The position numbers and the translations under genes are program-made. 8,576 nt of DNA, from the NCBI GenBank assembly GCA_050694215.1, contig JBOGXB010000080.1, forward strand, positions 1 to 8,576. The letters run 5' to 3'. Source of the stretch: JBOGXB01 sp050694215 (GTDB lineage Bacteria > Actinomycetota > CADDZG01 > WHSQ01). The notes under the pieces are model-generated. The model was not told the origin of the DNA. It did no database searches and saw only the letters and a program-made list of their open reading frames with translations. Below are positions 1 to 6,549 of the stretch, in pieces (within the stretch, counting starts at the first letter, position 1; the number at the start of each line of letters is the position of its first letter).

Positions 1-1
1 C

Positions 2-592
2 ATCATCGACGGGGACGGCAACTGTCACGTCTACGTGGACCGAGCGGCGGATCCCGAGATGGCGACGGGGATCGTTCTCAACGCCAAGACCCAGCGTCCG
101 AGTGTGTGCAACGCCGCCGAGACATTACTCGTGCACGAGGAGCTTGTTGACAAGTGGTTGCCGGAGGCGCTGAGCCGGTTGGAGGAGAAGGGGGTCGAGA
201 TACGAGGCGATGGACGAGTTCGCCAGGCGTTTCCGAAAGCCAAGCCCGCGACCGAAGACGATTGGCGCACGGAGTTTCTGGACCTGATCATTGCCGTGCG
301 GGTCGTGGACTCGCTGGACGATGCCATCGAGCACGTGAACAGGTGGGGGACTTCGAACGCCGAGGGAATAGTCACGCAGGACCTCACCGCCGCTCGACGC
401 TTCGCGGCTGAAGTGGATTCGGGCTCCGTCTTCGTCAACGCTTCGACCCGGTTCTCGGACGGTGGAGAGTTTGGCTTCGGGGCTGAGATCGGTATCTCAA
501 CCCAGAAGCTGCACGCGCGTGGTCCTATGGGATTGGACGCATTGACGACGACGAAGTACGTGGTGTGGGGCCAGGGTCAAGTCAGGAACTGA
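2..592 (+). CDS. proA: Glutamate-5-semialdehyde dehydrogenase (gamma-glutamyl phosphate reductase), 3' part
   Basis: Catalyses NADPH-dependent reduction of gamma-glutamyl phosphate to glutamate-5-semialdehyde, the second step of proline synthesis, in the cytoplasm. The reading frame is open from base 2, so the gene is cut by the window start. The 196 visible residues are about the C-terminal half of a family that is usually near 415-420 aa. Seen: the GNCHVYVD segment, the active-site stretch KTQRPSVCNAAETLL with the catalytic Cys, the VNASTRFSDGGEFGFGAEIG segment, and the terminal KLHARGPMGL...GQVR. The first GTG at 35 lies inside the conserved domain and is not the real start. One oddity is that the usual S-x-H-T motif reads GTSNAEGIVT here, with Asn in place of His. 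The stop overlaps the convergent GGDEF-EAL gene by 11 bp, leaving no room for a terminator. In actinobacteria proA commonly lies near nadD and rsfS, as here. Identification is very secure. Confidence 0.97.
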   Translation: MIDGDGNCHVYVDRAADPEMATGIVLNAKTQRPSVCNAAETLLVHEELVDKWLPEALSRLEEKGVEIRGDGRVRQAFPKAKPATEDDWRTEFLDLIIAVRVVDSLDDAIEHVNRWGTSNAEGIVTQDLTAARRFAAEVDSGSVFVNASTRFSDGGEFGFGAEIGISTQKLHARGPMGLDALTTTKYVVWGQGQVRN

Positions 593-2600
593 CGTCCCGT
601 TCGTGAACGTGGGTTGTCGAGGGCAGGGGCGCCTCGACTTTGCCGTACAGCAGAGCCTTGATGTCGTCTGCCGGGACAGGTTTGGCGAGAAGGAATCCCT
701 GGCCCGATCCGCAGCCCAGCTCCCTCAGCCGCTCGAGCTGCTCGGGATGCTCGATGCCCTCGGCGACCGTGTCGATACTGAGGGAGCGCGCCATCCGGAT
801 GATGGCCTCGGTCAGCGCCGAGTCCTCGATGCCGGACGTAACGCCGCTGATGAAGGATCTGTCGATCTTGAGAGAGTCGATGGGGAAGCGTTGCAGGTAG
901 CTCAAGGACGAATAGCCCGTCCCGAAATCGTCGATTGCGAGCATCACCCCGATGCCTTTGAGGGCATTGAGTTTCTCAATGGTCGACGGCGCGTCGTGCA
1001 GCAAGGTGGACTCGGTTATCTCGAGGACGAGGCTCGCCGGCTCGATGCCGGACTCGTCTAGAGCCGCCCTGACGTCCTCGACCACCGACCTGCTCTGTAT
1101 CTGACGAGGTGAAAGGTTGACGCTCACGGAGATGTCGGCCGCGTCGGGATGCTCCATCCTCCACTGACGGATCTGGAGACAGGCCTGCTGCAGGACCCAC
1201 CGTCCTATCGGCACTATCTCTCCCGTTTCCTCGGCGGCGGGGATGAAGTCCAGTGGGGGAACGAGTCCCTTGTCTGGATGATTCCACCGAAGCAGCGCTT
1301 CGACCCCTTCGATCCGCCGGCCCTGGAGATCGAAGATGGGCTGGTAATGCAGGACGAACTCGTCCTGGCGAAGGGCCTTCTTGAGGTCGTTGCGTAGATC
1401 GAAACGCTCCTCGAGCTTGTAACGCATGTCTGGATCGAAGACCTGATAGGAGCCCTTGCCGGCCGCCTTTGCCGCGTACATCGCGACATCGGCGTTCGCC
1501 AGCAACTTGTCTGAGGTCTCTCCCTTGCCCTCGGCGATGGCGATGCCGATGCTGGCGCTCACCATCACCGTTCGATCGGCGATCTCGATAGGCATCGAGA
1601 TCGCGGCCAGTAACCGCTCCACGACCGTTGGAATGTCGAACGGAACCCCAAGGTCTTCGAGAAGGACCGCGAACTCGTCGCCGCCAAGCCGAGCAACGGT
1701 GTCGGTCGTTCGAGTGGTGGAGGTGAGTCTTTCGGCGGTCAGCTTCAATAGAAGATCTCCGCATTCGTGGCCCAGTGTGTCGTTGACCCCTTTGAAGCCG
1801 TCGAGGTCAATGAACATCACGCCGAGCGGCTCCTTCCGGCGGTTCGTCCTCGCGAGAGCGTGCTCGAGCCGGTCCTTCAGCAACCTTCGGTTGGGCAGGT
1901 CCGTGAGATCGTCGTGGAGGACTTGATGCCGCAGCTTCTCCTCGAACCGCTTGCGCTCGCGCTCCGCTCTGTTACGCAAAAGGATGAGGGTCACGATCGC
2001 TATGAGGATCGTAACGAGCGTGCCGATGTCTGCGATGCGCCCGGCCTGGACTGCTCGTTTTTCGAACAAGGCGTCGGCCTGGGAGACCTGTTGCTGCAGC
2101 TCGTTGAAGCTGATGTCGACGCTGCGGCGGTCGAAGCTAAAGGCTTCATCGAAGCTGCCTCGGTCGAGCAGACGGAGTTGAGCATCGAGAATGTCCTGAT
2201 AGGCCTCGAAAGCCTCCGCGACCTTGGCGATCGCCTCGTTCTCGAAGTCGAGCCGATCCAGCTCGATCAGATCGTCTCGAGCCCGACGTCTCAGGATCGC
2301 GATCGTGGGAGAAAGACCCCTCAAGGGAATCTCGATCGCAGCCTCCGACCTGTCCCTGACGACTATGCCGAGCCCGGTCACCGTGGACTCCTCGACGTTC
2401 TGACGATTCGCGCCGGCTTCGATCTGGGCAAGGAGCACCTGGCCCTTGCGTCGATCGTCGGCGTTGGCGCGAAAGGCGGTTATGCCGTAGGTGGCGCCGA
2501 GGGCCACGAGCAGCGGGAGCGCGACGCGCGCCGCGCGCGCCGGCAGCCAGGGGCGCAGCTGGGCGCCTGCTGAGTCTCGGCCCAACAGTGAAAATCTCAT
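582..2600 (-). CDS. Membrane-anchored GGDEF-EAL protein (cyclic di-GMP synthesis/degradation)
   Basis: A 672-aa bifunctional-looking cyclic di-GMP enzyme. Residues 1-22 are basic, TM1 spans about 23-43, an extracytoplasmic helical region 44-188 looks like a four-helix-bundle sensor, TM2 spans about 189-208, and a charged linker helix (RAERERKRFEEKLRHQ) leads into the GGDEF domain. The diguanylate cyclase signature GGDEF is intact at 306-310. A product-inhibition I-site RTTD (297-300) sits exactly five residues before it. The phosphodiesterase domain also looks intact: EALLRW at 434-439, the SVNLSPRQ Asn, LEITES, DDFGTGYSS at 557-565, LKIDRSF, AEGIE and QGF. Both activities are therefore possible, though in many hybrids one dominates. 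The ATG at 2600 is chosen because a GGGGAG Shine-Dalgarno lies about 10 nt upstream and the TM helix follows directly. The sensed ligand is unknown. The gene is transcribed against proA and divergently from nadD. Confidence 0.95.
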   Translation of the reverse strand: MRFSLLGRDSAGAQLRPWLPARAARVALPLLVALGATYGITAFRANADDRRKGQVLLAQIEAGANRQNVEESTVTGLGIVVRDRSEAAIEIPLRGLSPTIAILRRRARDDLIELDRLDFENEAIAKVAEAFEAYQDILDAQLRLLDRGSFDEAFSFDRRSVDISFNELQQQVSQADALFEKRAVQAGRIADIGTLVTILIAIVTLILLRNRAERERKRFEEKLRHQVLHDDLTDLPNRRLLKDRLEHALARTNRRKEPLGVMFIDLDGFKGVNDTLGHECGDLLLKLTAERLTSTTRTTDTVARLGGDEFAVLLEDLGVPFDIPTVVERLLAAISMPIEIADRTVMVSASIGIAIAEGKGETSDKLLANADVAMYAAKAAGKGSYQVFDPDMRYKLEERFDLRNDLKKALRQDEFVLHYQPIFDLQGRRIEGVEALLRWNHPDKGLVPPLDFIPAAEETGEIVPIGRWVLQQACLQIRQWRMEHPDAADISVSVNLSPRQIQSRSVVEDVRAALDESGIEPASLVLEITESTLLHDAPSTIEKLNALKGIGVMLAIDDFGTGYSSLSYLQRFPIDSLKIDRSFISGVTSGIEDSALTEAIIRMARSLSIDTVAEGIEHPEQLERLRELGCGSGQGFLLAKPVPADDIKALLYGKVEAPLPSTTHVHERDVSS

Positions 2601-2773
2601 ATATCGGTCTCCCCAGTCCCGCGTTCTGCGGGCTTGATGTCTTATCGGCTTCCTTCGAGTCCCGATTCACCGCGGGGGCCGGGGTTTTCCTTACACCTGA
2701 TAGGTCCTGCAAACGTGTGAGGAAAGGTGCGGAGAACCGCTTCGGCCGCCCGCGGATGCGTTTAGCTAGGAGG
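2601..2773. promoter_or_regulatory. Divergent intergenic region between the GGDEF-EAL gene and nadD
   Basis: This 173-bp gap must hold the promoter of the minus-strand GGDEF-EAL gene and probably that of the plus-strand nadD block. I see no convincing -35/-10 pair on either strand. A perfect 5-bp hairpin (CCCGC, five-base loop, GCGGG) lies at 2618-2632, a few bases upstream of the GGGGAG Shine-Dalgarno of the GGDEF-EAL gene, so it would sit in its mRNA leader. A smaller GCGG/CCGC hairpin lies at 2729-2740 on the nadD side. I could not recognise a cyclic di-GMP riboswitch here. Confidence 0.4.
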
Positions 2774-3397
2774 ATGGTGCAGGAGGATGAGCGCCTCAGC
2801 AGGATCGGAGTGATGGGGGGCACGTTCGATCCGATCCATATCGGGCATCTCATCGCCGCCCGTGAGGCGATGCACGACTTCGAGCTGGATCGGGTGGTCT
2901 TCGTCCCCAGCGGCCAACCGTGGCAGAAATCCCACTACACGGACCCCGAGGACCGCTTCATGATGACGAGCCTCGGCGCGGCGGCTCACACTGCCTTCGC
3001 CGTTTCCCGAATCGAGCTCGACCGCAAGGGTCCGACCTATACGGCCGACACGATGCAGTCGTTGCGGGACTTCTACGGCTCCGAGGTCGGTCTCTACTTC
3101 ATCGCGGGGGCCGATGCGGTTCTGCGGCTGGGGACGTGGAAGAAGATCGAAGCGCTGCCCGGCCTGGCCGAGATCATCGCCGTGACGAGAGCGGGCTTCG
3201 CCATCGGCTCGCTCCGGCCTGAGCCCGGCTGGCCTCCCATCCATATCATGGAGATGCCGTCGATAGACGTCTCCGCGACCGACATCAGGGAGCGGGTGCG
3301 AGCGGCCCGTCCCATCGATTTCCTCGTGCCGTCCCAGGTTGCCATCTACATCCGCGATCACGGCCTCTACGTCGGGACCCCTGAGGCGGCTGCATGA
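2774..3397 (+). CDS. nadD: Nicotinate-nucleotide adenylyltransferase
   Basis: Transfers AMP from ATP to nicotinate mononucleotide to form deamido-NAD, an essential cytoplasmic step of NAD synthesis. The 207-aa product has the usual family length. The nucleotidyltransferase signature GGTFDPIHIGH is at residues 15-25, the substrate-contact segment VPSGQPWQK at 44-52, FIAGADAVLRLGTWKK at 109-124, and the C-terminal S-x-T-x-I-R motif (VSATDIR) at 166-172. The frame is open upstream to 2588, but that part has no family similarity. The start is uncertain. AGGAGG (2768-2773) directly abuts the ATG at 2774, so the GTG at 2777 (3-nt spacing), or GTG 2810/ATG 2813 just before GGTFD, are real alternatives. 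A second AGGAGG at 2781-2786 has no in-frame start at normal spacing. The stop overlaps the next gene as ATGA, which indicates translational coupling. Confidence 0.95.
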   Translation: MVQEDERLSRIGVMGGTFDPIHIGHLIAAREAMHDFELDRVVFVPSGQPWQKSHYTDPEDRFMMTSLGAAAHTAFAVSRIELDRKGPTYTADTMQSLRDFYGSEVGLYFIAGADAVLRLGTWKKIEALPGLAEIIAVTRAGFAIGSLRPEPGWPPIHIMEMPSIDVSATDIRERVRAARPIDFLVPSQVAIYIRDHGLYVGTPEAAA

Positions 3398-5625
3398 TCT
3401 GGGGAAAGCGCAGCAAGAAGAGCATCTGGGTAGACCCGCCCGAGAAGGCCGGACCACCCGAGCCCGACGTCCTCGAATCACCCGAACCGGACGCGATGTC
3501 GGGTCAAGAGCCGATGACTGAGGCCGACATAGACGGAAGGCAAGCGTCCCAGGAAGAGGCCGTGGCACTGATCGAAAAAGGCAAGCATTCGGGGGGTCCC
3601 CGCTCGAGGCGATACCGAGGCAGGCATCTCGGTCGCGTTCGCCGCGTCTTGCTTCCCGGGCCTCGCCGACCGGGCCGCCATTCGGCTACCGGCGCCCCTC
3701 GTCCAGCCGAGACACCCGCCCCGATCGCTCCGGAGGAAGGCCAGACCGTCGGCCCCGAGGATGAGGCTGCGGCACGCGACAGGCGGCGCGAAGAGGCCGA
3801 GCGCGAGCTGGAGGCCTTGCTGGCCGCCGACACGGAGGATGTCGAGGTCATCGCGGTGGAGCCGGAGCCTGAAACGGCGCCAGAGCCCCAGGCGGCGCAG
3901 GAGCCCGAAACAGTGCTAGAGCCCCAGGCGGCGCAGGAGCCCGAACCCGAGCTGCCGATAGCGCCCGAGTACTTTTTCGAAAATGCACCCGAGCCCGAGT
4001 TCGAGCCGGGCCACGTCTACGAGCTCGAGCCCGAGCCACAGCCCGAGTCCGAGCCGGGCCACGTCTACGAGCTCGAGCCCGGGCCCCAGCCAGAGTCCGA
4101 GCCGGACCACGTCTACGAGCTCGACCCCGAGCCCCAGCCCGAGTCCGAGCCGGACCACGTCTACGAGCTCGACCCCGAGCCCCAGCCAGAGTCCGAGCCG
4201 GGCAACATCTACGAGCTCGAGGTCTTCCCGGCGGCCGATGCAGAAGCAGACATCGACATCAGCACGGCAGAGGCTGCATGGACTGGACCCGAGGAGATGG
4301 CAGAGCCCGGGCTCGAGACCGCACCTGAGCAGACGCCCGACGCAGCACCAGTCGAAACCGAGAGCGAGGCACTCTCGAATCGGGCGCCCGTCGAGCGGGA
4401 ATCCCGGGCCTCTCGGCGCGCTGCGATCGAGCAGCACCGTTCTGGGCGGCGAAAGAAGCGATCGCTGGCGACCGCTGCCGTTCTGATCGTCACGGCTGTG
4501 ATCGGCGGGTGGCTGCTCCTCGGCGGTGGCAATGAGGATGAGAAGACGCGCACGGGCGCCGGTTCGAGAAACTCGCTCTCCGTCCCGGACGCAGGTCCGG
4601 TAACGACGCTTCTGTTCGGGACACGACGTGCCGAGTCGGGCGGCTCCCAGGCCGTCTGGCTGACGTTGCTCACCGCCGATCCGGGCGAGGACCGTGGCTC
4701 GGTCGTCTACATCCCGGCGCACACGGCCGTCGACGTGCCCGGACGAGGCCTGCAGGGAGTGGGAGAGTCCTACAGCTCGGGCGGCGTCTCGCTCTTGCTC
4801 CTTAGCGTCGAGAACCTCCTGGGCATCGACATCGACCGCTATGCAGAGCTGCCGTACGAAGATGGCCAGGCGCTTTTTGGCGCCACAGGGGAGCTGACCG
4901 TGGACGTTCCGGGTGAGGTTCGGGTGGCGGCGGGCAACGACCGGACGCGCCTGATCTTTGTCGAGGGGCCTCAGGATCTGAACCCCGAGATGCTGGCCAG
5001 CCTTCTCTATGAGCCGGGGATCGACGGAGACGACATCGAGGTTGGCGGACGACACCTCGCGTTCTGGGACGCGCTGCTCGATCGATTCGAGTCCGATCCG
5101 GCCTCTCTAGGCGATGCCGTGGCTCAGGCCGAGTCCGCTCTCGCCTCCTCGGACGCCGAGTCTGAGGAGCATGCCGCCCTGTTCGAGACACTCGCCGGTT
5201 TCGGCTCGGGGGAGCTGACTCTTGCTCAGCTACCGGTGCGGCCGATCAGCGCGGGCGACAGCGAGCTCTACGCCCCCGAGGCGGCGGAGCTGGCCGACTT
5301 CATCGAGGACACGATCGGTATCCGGGTCTCGACGCGGGACGAGGTCAGGGTCCAGATCCTGAACGGCAACGGCGTTCCCGGGATCGGACAGAAGGTGGCC
5401 CGGGAGCTGGTCGGCCACGGCTTCCGTGTGGTGCTGTCGGGCAACGCCCGGGAGCTTACGCACAGGAAGACGCTGATCGTCACCTACGACCCGACCAACG
5501 TGGGTAGGGTGCTGGCGCAGCGAGCCAAGGAGCTCCTGGGAGTGGGGCAGGTACAGGTCTCGGCCCAGCAGCAGGGTATCGTGGACCTCACGATCGTCGT
5601 AGGAAAGGATTTCTTGCGGACGTAG
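3394..5625 (+). CDS. Acidic single-pass membrane protein with degenerate LCP-like domain and LytR_C domain
   Basis: A 743-aa protein, probably envelope-associated. The start is well supported: ATG overlaps the nadD stop in ATGA, with GAGG about 8 nt upstream. Residues 1-356 form a long, low-complexity, Glu/Pro-rich tail. It contains a coiled-coil-like stretch (about 122-150), a duplicated 12-aa unit (about 163-186) and 4.6 copies of a 16-aa unit around HVYELEPEPQPES (204-276). A basic cluster (RRKKR) precedes one TM helix at about 358-376, giving N-in/C-out topology. Residues about 400-510 resemble a LytR-CpsA-Psr domain (GGVSLLLLSVENLLGIDIDRYAEL), but the usual IPRDT appears as IPAHT (440-444), so wall-polymer transferase activity is doubtful. 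Residues 651-740 match a LytR_C domain (VRVQILNGNGVPGIGQKVA). An Arg-rich patch at about 68-95 breaks the acidic tail and might reflect compensating frameshifts. The position between nadD and rsfS is typical for LytR-type proteins in actinobacteria. Exact function is unknown. Confidence 0.85.
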   Translation: MIWGKRSKKSIWVDPPEKAGPPEPDVLESPEPDAMSGQEPMTEADIDGRQASQEEAVALIEKGKHSGGPRSRRYRGRHLGRVRRVLLPGPRRPGRHSATGAPRPAETPAPIAPEEGQTVGPEDEAAARDRRREEAERELEALLAADTEDVEVIAVEPEPETAPEPQAAQEPETVLEPQAAQEPEPELPIAPEYFFENAPEPEFEPGHVYELEPEPQPESEPGHVYELEPGPQPESEPDHVYELDPEPQPESEPDHVYELDPEPQPESEPGNIYELEVFPAADAEADIDISTAEAAWTGPEEMAEPGLETAPEQTPDAAPVETESEALSNRAPVERESRASRRAAIEQHRSGRRKKRSLATAAVLIVTAVIGGWLLLGGGNEDEKTRTGAGSRNSLSVPDAGPVTTLLFGTRRAESGGSQAVWLTLLTADPGEDRGSVVYIPAHTAVDVPGRGLQGVGESYSSGGVSLLLLSVENLLGIDIDRYAELPYEDGQALFGATGELTVDVPGEVRVAAGNDRTRLIFVEGPQDLNPEMLASLLYEPGIDGDDIEVGGRHLAFWDALLDRFESDPASLGDAVAQAESALASSDAESEEHAALFETLAGFGSGELTLAQLPVRPISAGDSELYAPEAAELADFIEDTIGIRVSTRDEVRVQILNGNGVPGIGQKVARELVGHGFRVVLSGNARELTHRKTLIVTYDPTNVGRVLAQRAKELLGVGQVQVSAQQQGIVDLTIVVGKDFLRT
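3882..3945 (+). repeat. Two copies of a 36-bp in-frame direct repeat
   Basis: A 28-nt identical core (beginning agagccccagg) occurs at 3882-3909 and again at 3918-3945, a period of 36 bp or 12 codons. It encodes the duplicated EPQAAQEPE segment of the acidic cytoplasmic tail. It lies about 60 bp upstream of the 48-bp repeat array in the same gene, so this tail has been built by several independent tandem duplications. Confidence 0.85.
4003..4221 (+). repeat. 48-bp in-frame tandem repeat, about 4.6 copies
   Basis: Units start at 4003, 4051, 4099 and 4147. A fifth, partial unit covers 4195-4221. Each 48-bp unit encodes 16 residues of the pattern EP(G/D)HVYEL(E/D)PEPQPES. Units 3 and 4 (the EPDHVYELD form) are nearly identical and look like the latest duplication, while the last unit diverges to EPGNIYELE. 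The period is a multiple of three, so copy-number change keeps the frame. It lies in the predicted cytoplasmic tail of the LytR_C protein. Confidence 0.93.
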
Positions 5626-6014
5626 TGACTGAAGCGATCGAATGGGTCACCGAGGCAGCGACTGCGGCCTCGGACAAGAAGGCCGAGCGGATCGTCATCC
5701 TCGACGTGTCCGGCCTGCTCAAGATTACGGACTACTTCCTGATCTGTAGCGGAAACACTGATCGTCAGGTCCGGACCATCGCCGAGGAGATCGAGCACCG
5801 GCTAGCGCCTAGCAAGGTCAAGCCTTTTCGAAGAGAGGGCGAGCGAGAGGGCCGCTGGATCCTTCTGGACTACGTGGACTTCGTGGTTCACGTCTTCCAG
5901 CCGGAGGAGCGCGATTACTACGACCTCGAGAGGTTGTGGTCGGATGCCCCCGTCGTCCCGTTCGGCGACAACTGGGAGGAGCGAGATGAGCCAGCCGCGG
6001 CGGAGGCGACGTAG
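5625..6014 (+). CDS. rsfS: Ribosomal silencing factor RsfS
   Basis: A 129-aa RsfS/Iojap-family protein. The family binds ribosomal protein L14 (uL14) on the 50S subunit and blocks joining with 30S, lowering translation in stationary phase or starvation. Seen: VILDVSGLLKITDYFLICSG (24-43), RQVRTIAEEIE (47-57), the GRWILLDYVDFVVHVF core (76-91) and the YYDLERLWSDAP end (98-109). These are the hallmark segments of the family. The GTG start at 5625 shares one base with the TAG stop of the preceding gene (TAGTG), so translation is probably coupled. The last ten or so residues (EPAAAEAT) are low-complexity, and their codons also encode the start of the overlapping Arg-rich gene. nadD and rsfS lie close together in many bacteria, including Mycobacterium. 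Confidence 0.96.
   Translation: MTEAIEWVTEAATAASDKKAERIVILDVSGLLKITDYFLICSGNTDRQVRTIAEEIEHRLAPSKVKPFRREGEREGRWILLDYVDFVVHVFQPEERDYYDLERLWSDAPVVPFGDNWEERDEPAAAEAT
5974..5981 (+). promoter_or_regulatory. Ribosome binding site of the Arg-rich gene, inside rsfS
   Basis: GGGAGGAG lies within the rsfS coding sequence, 4 nt (6 nt from the GGAGG core) before the ATG at 5986. This strong site supports 5986 rather than the in-frame ATG at 5944 as the true start, and shows that the overlapping gene is probably translated. Confidence 0.75.
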
Positions 6015-6549
6015 ACGCCGCAGAGGCGGAGGATCCGAGCGAGCCGGTCGCCAGGAGCAGCCACGCCCCGCCGGCGAGCAGCCGCAATCGCAGGCAAGCT
6101 CGAAGAGCAAGCGCAGGCGCCGGCGCCGGGGTCGCAGAGGAGCAGCCGAGCGACCCCCGGAATCTCCGGGATCCTCAGAGGATCTGGTCAGAGCGCTCCC
6201 GACGGATCGCCCGGACACGCTCACGGCTCCGCACGACGGGGTCACTCTCGAGGAGGTCATCGGCGACCTCCAGTCCAGCTGGGGGGTTCCCCAGTATCCC
6301 CAGGAGTACAGGTTGACGATCAAGGTGGCCGAGGATAAGGACGCCAGGGGCGCGGAGCCGTCGGTGGCGTTGGACTCTCAGGCCAAGCAAAGGGCCGAAG
6401 ATGGACAAGCGCCGGCCGGCGCCGCAGAGGGCCCCATTCGCGAGAAGGCCCCGGCTTCACCGTTGGTCAGGGAAGCTGCTCCTCCACCAAGGGGCTCACG
6501 GCGTCGCAAGCGGGGTCGTCGCCGCCGCGGAAAGGGTCCTTCCTCCTAG
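5986..6549 (+). CDS. Uncharacterised arginine-rich basic protein overlapping rsfS
   Basis: A 187-aa protein I do not recognise. It starts MSQP followed by nine consecutive Arg (5-13). A second basic cluster is at 40-51 (KSKRRRRRRGRR) and a third closes the protein at 172-183 (RRRKRGRRRRGK), before the tail GPSS. Between them lies one segment of ordinary composition, residues about 85-115 (GVTLEEVIGDLQSSWGVPQY and onward), which could be a small folded or docking motif. The rest is Pro/Gln/Ala/Ser/Glu-rich and probably disordered. There is no signal peptide or TM helix. The first Arg run uses all six Arg codons in nine positions, so it is not a trinucleotide slippage product. The gene overlaps the last 29 nt of rsfS in another frame and has its own good Shine-Dalgarno. 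Inference: a nucleic-acid-binding or ribosome-associated protein, given its charge and its rsfS neighbour. A non-coding overlap is possible but unlikely. Confidence 0.75.
   Translation: MSQPRRRRRRRRRGGGSERAGRQEQPRPAGEQPQSQASSKSKRRRRRRGRRGAAERPPESPGSSEDLVRALPTDRPDTLTAPHDGVTLEEVIGDLQSSWGVPQYPQEYRLTIKVAEDKDARGAEPSVALDSQAKQRAEDGQAPAGAAEGPIREKAPASPLVREAAPPPRGSRRRKRGRRRRGKGPSS

Noticed and set aside
976..2573. Open frames overlapping the GGDEF-EAL gene on both strands (976-1764 minus, 1767-2573 plus)
   Set aside because: They are Arg- or Val/Leu-biased shadows with no recognisable domain. The 582-2600 minus frame contains complete GGDEF and EAL motifs.
2601..2773. Cyclic di-GMP riboswitch controlling the GGDEF-EAL gene
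   Set aside because: Only a short 5-bp hairpin is present. The conserved GEMM sequence blocks could not be found on either strand.
2588..2773. N-terminal extension of NadD up to 2588
   Set aside because: The extra 62 residues resemble no NadD, overlap the divergent gene's start, and precede strong AGGAGG sites at the shorter start.
4003..4221. CRISPR array
   Set aside because: The 48-bp units are contiguous, without unique spacers, and encode an in-frame protein repeat.
3916..5055. Long open frame (379 codons) on the minus strand opposite the repeat-containing gene
   Set aside because: It is a GC-rich shadow of the plus-strand gene. The translation only mirrors the 48-bp repeats and has no domain, while the plus frame has TM and LytR_C features.
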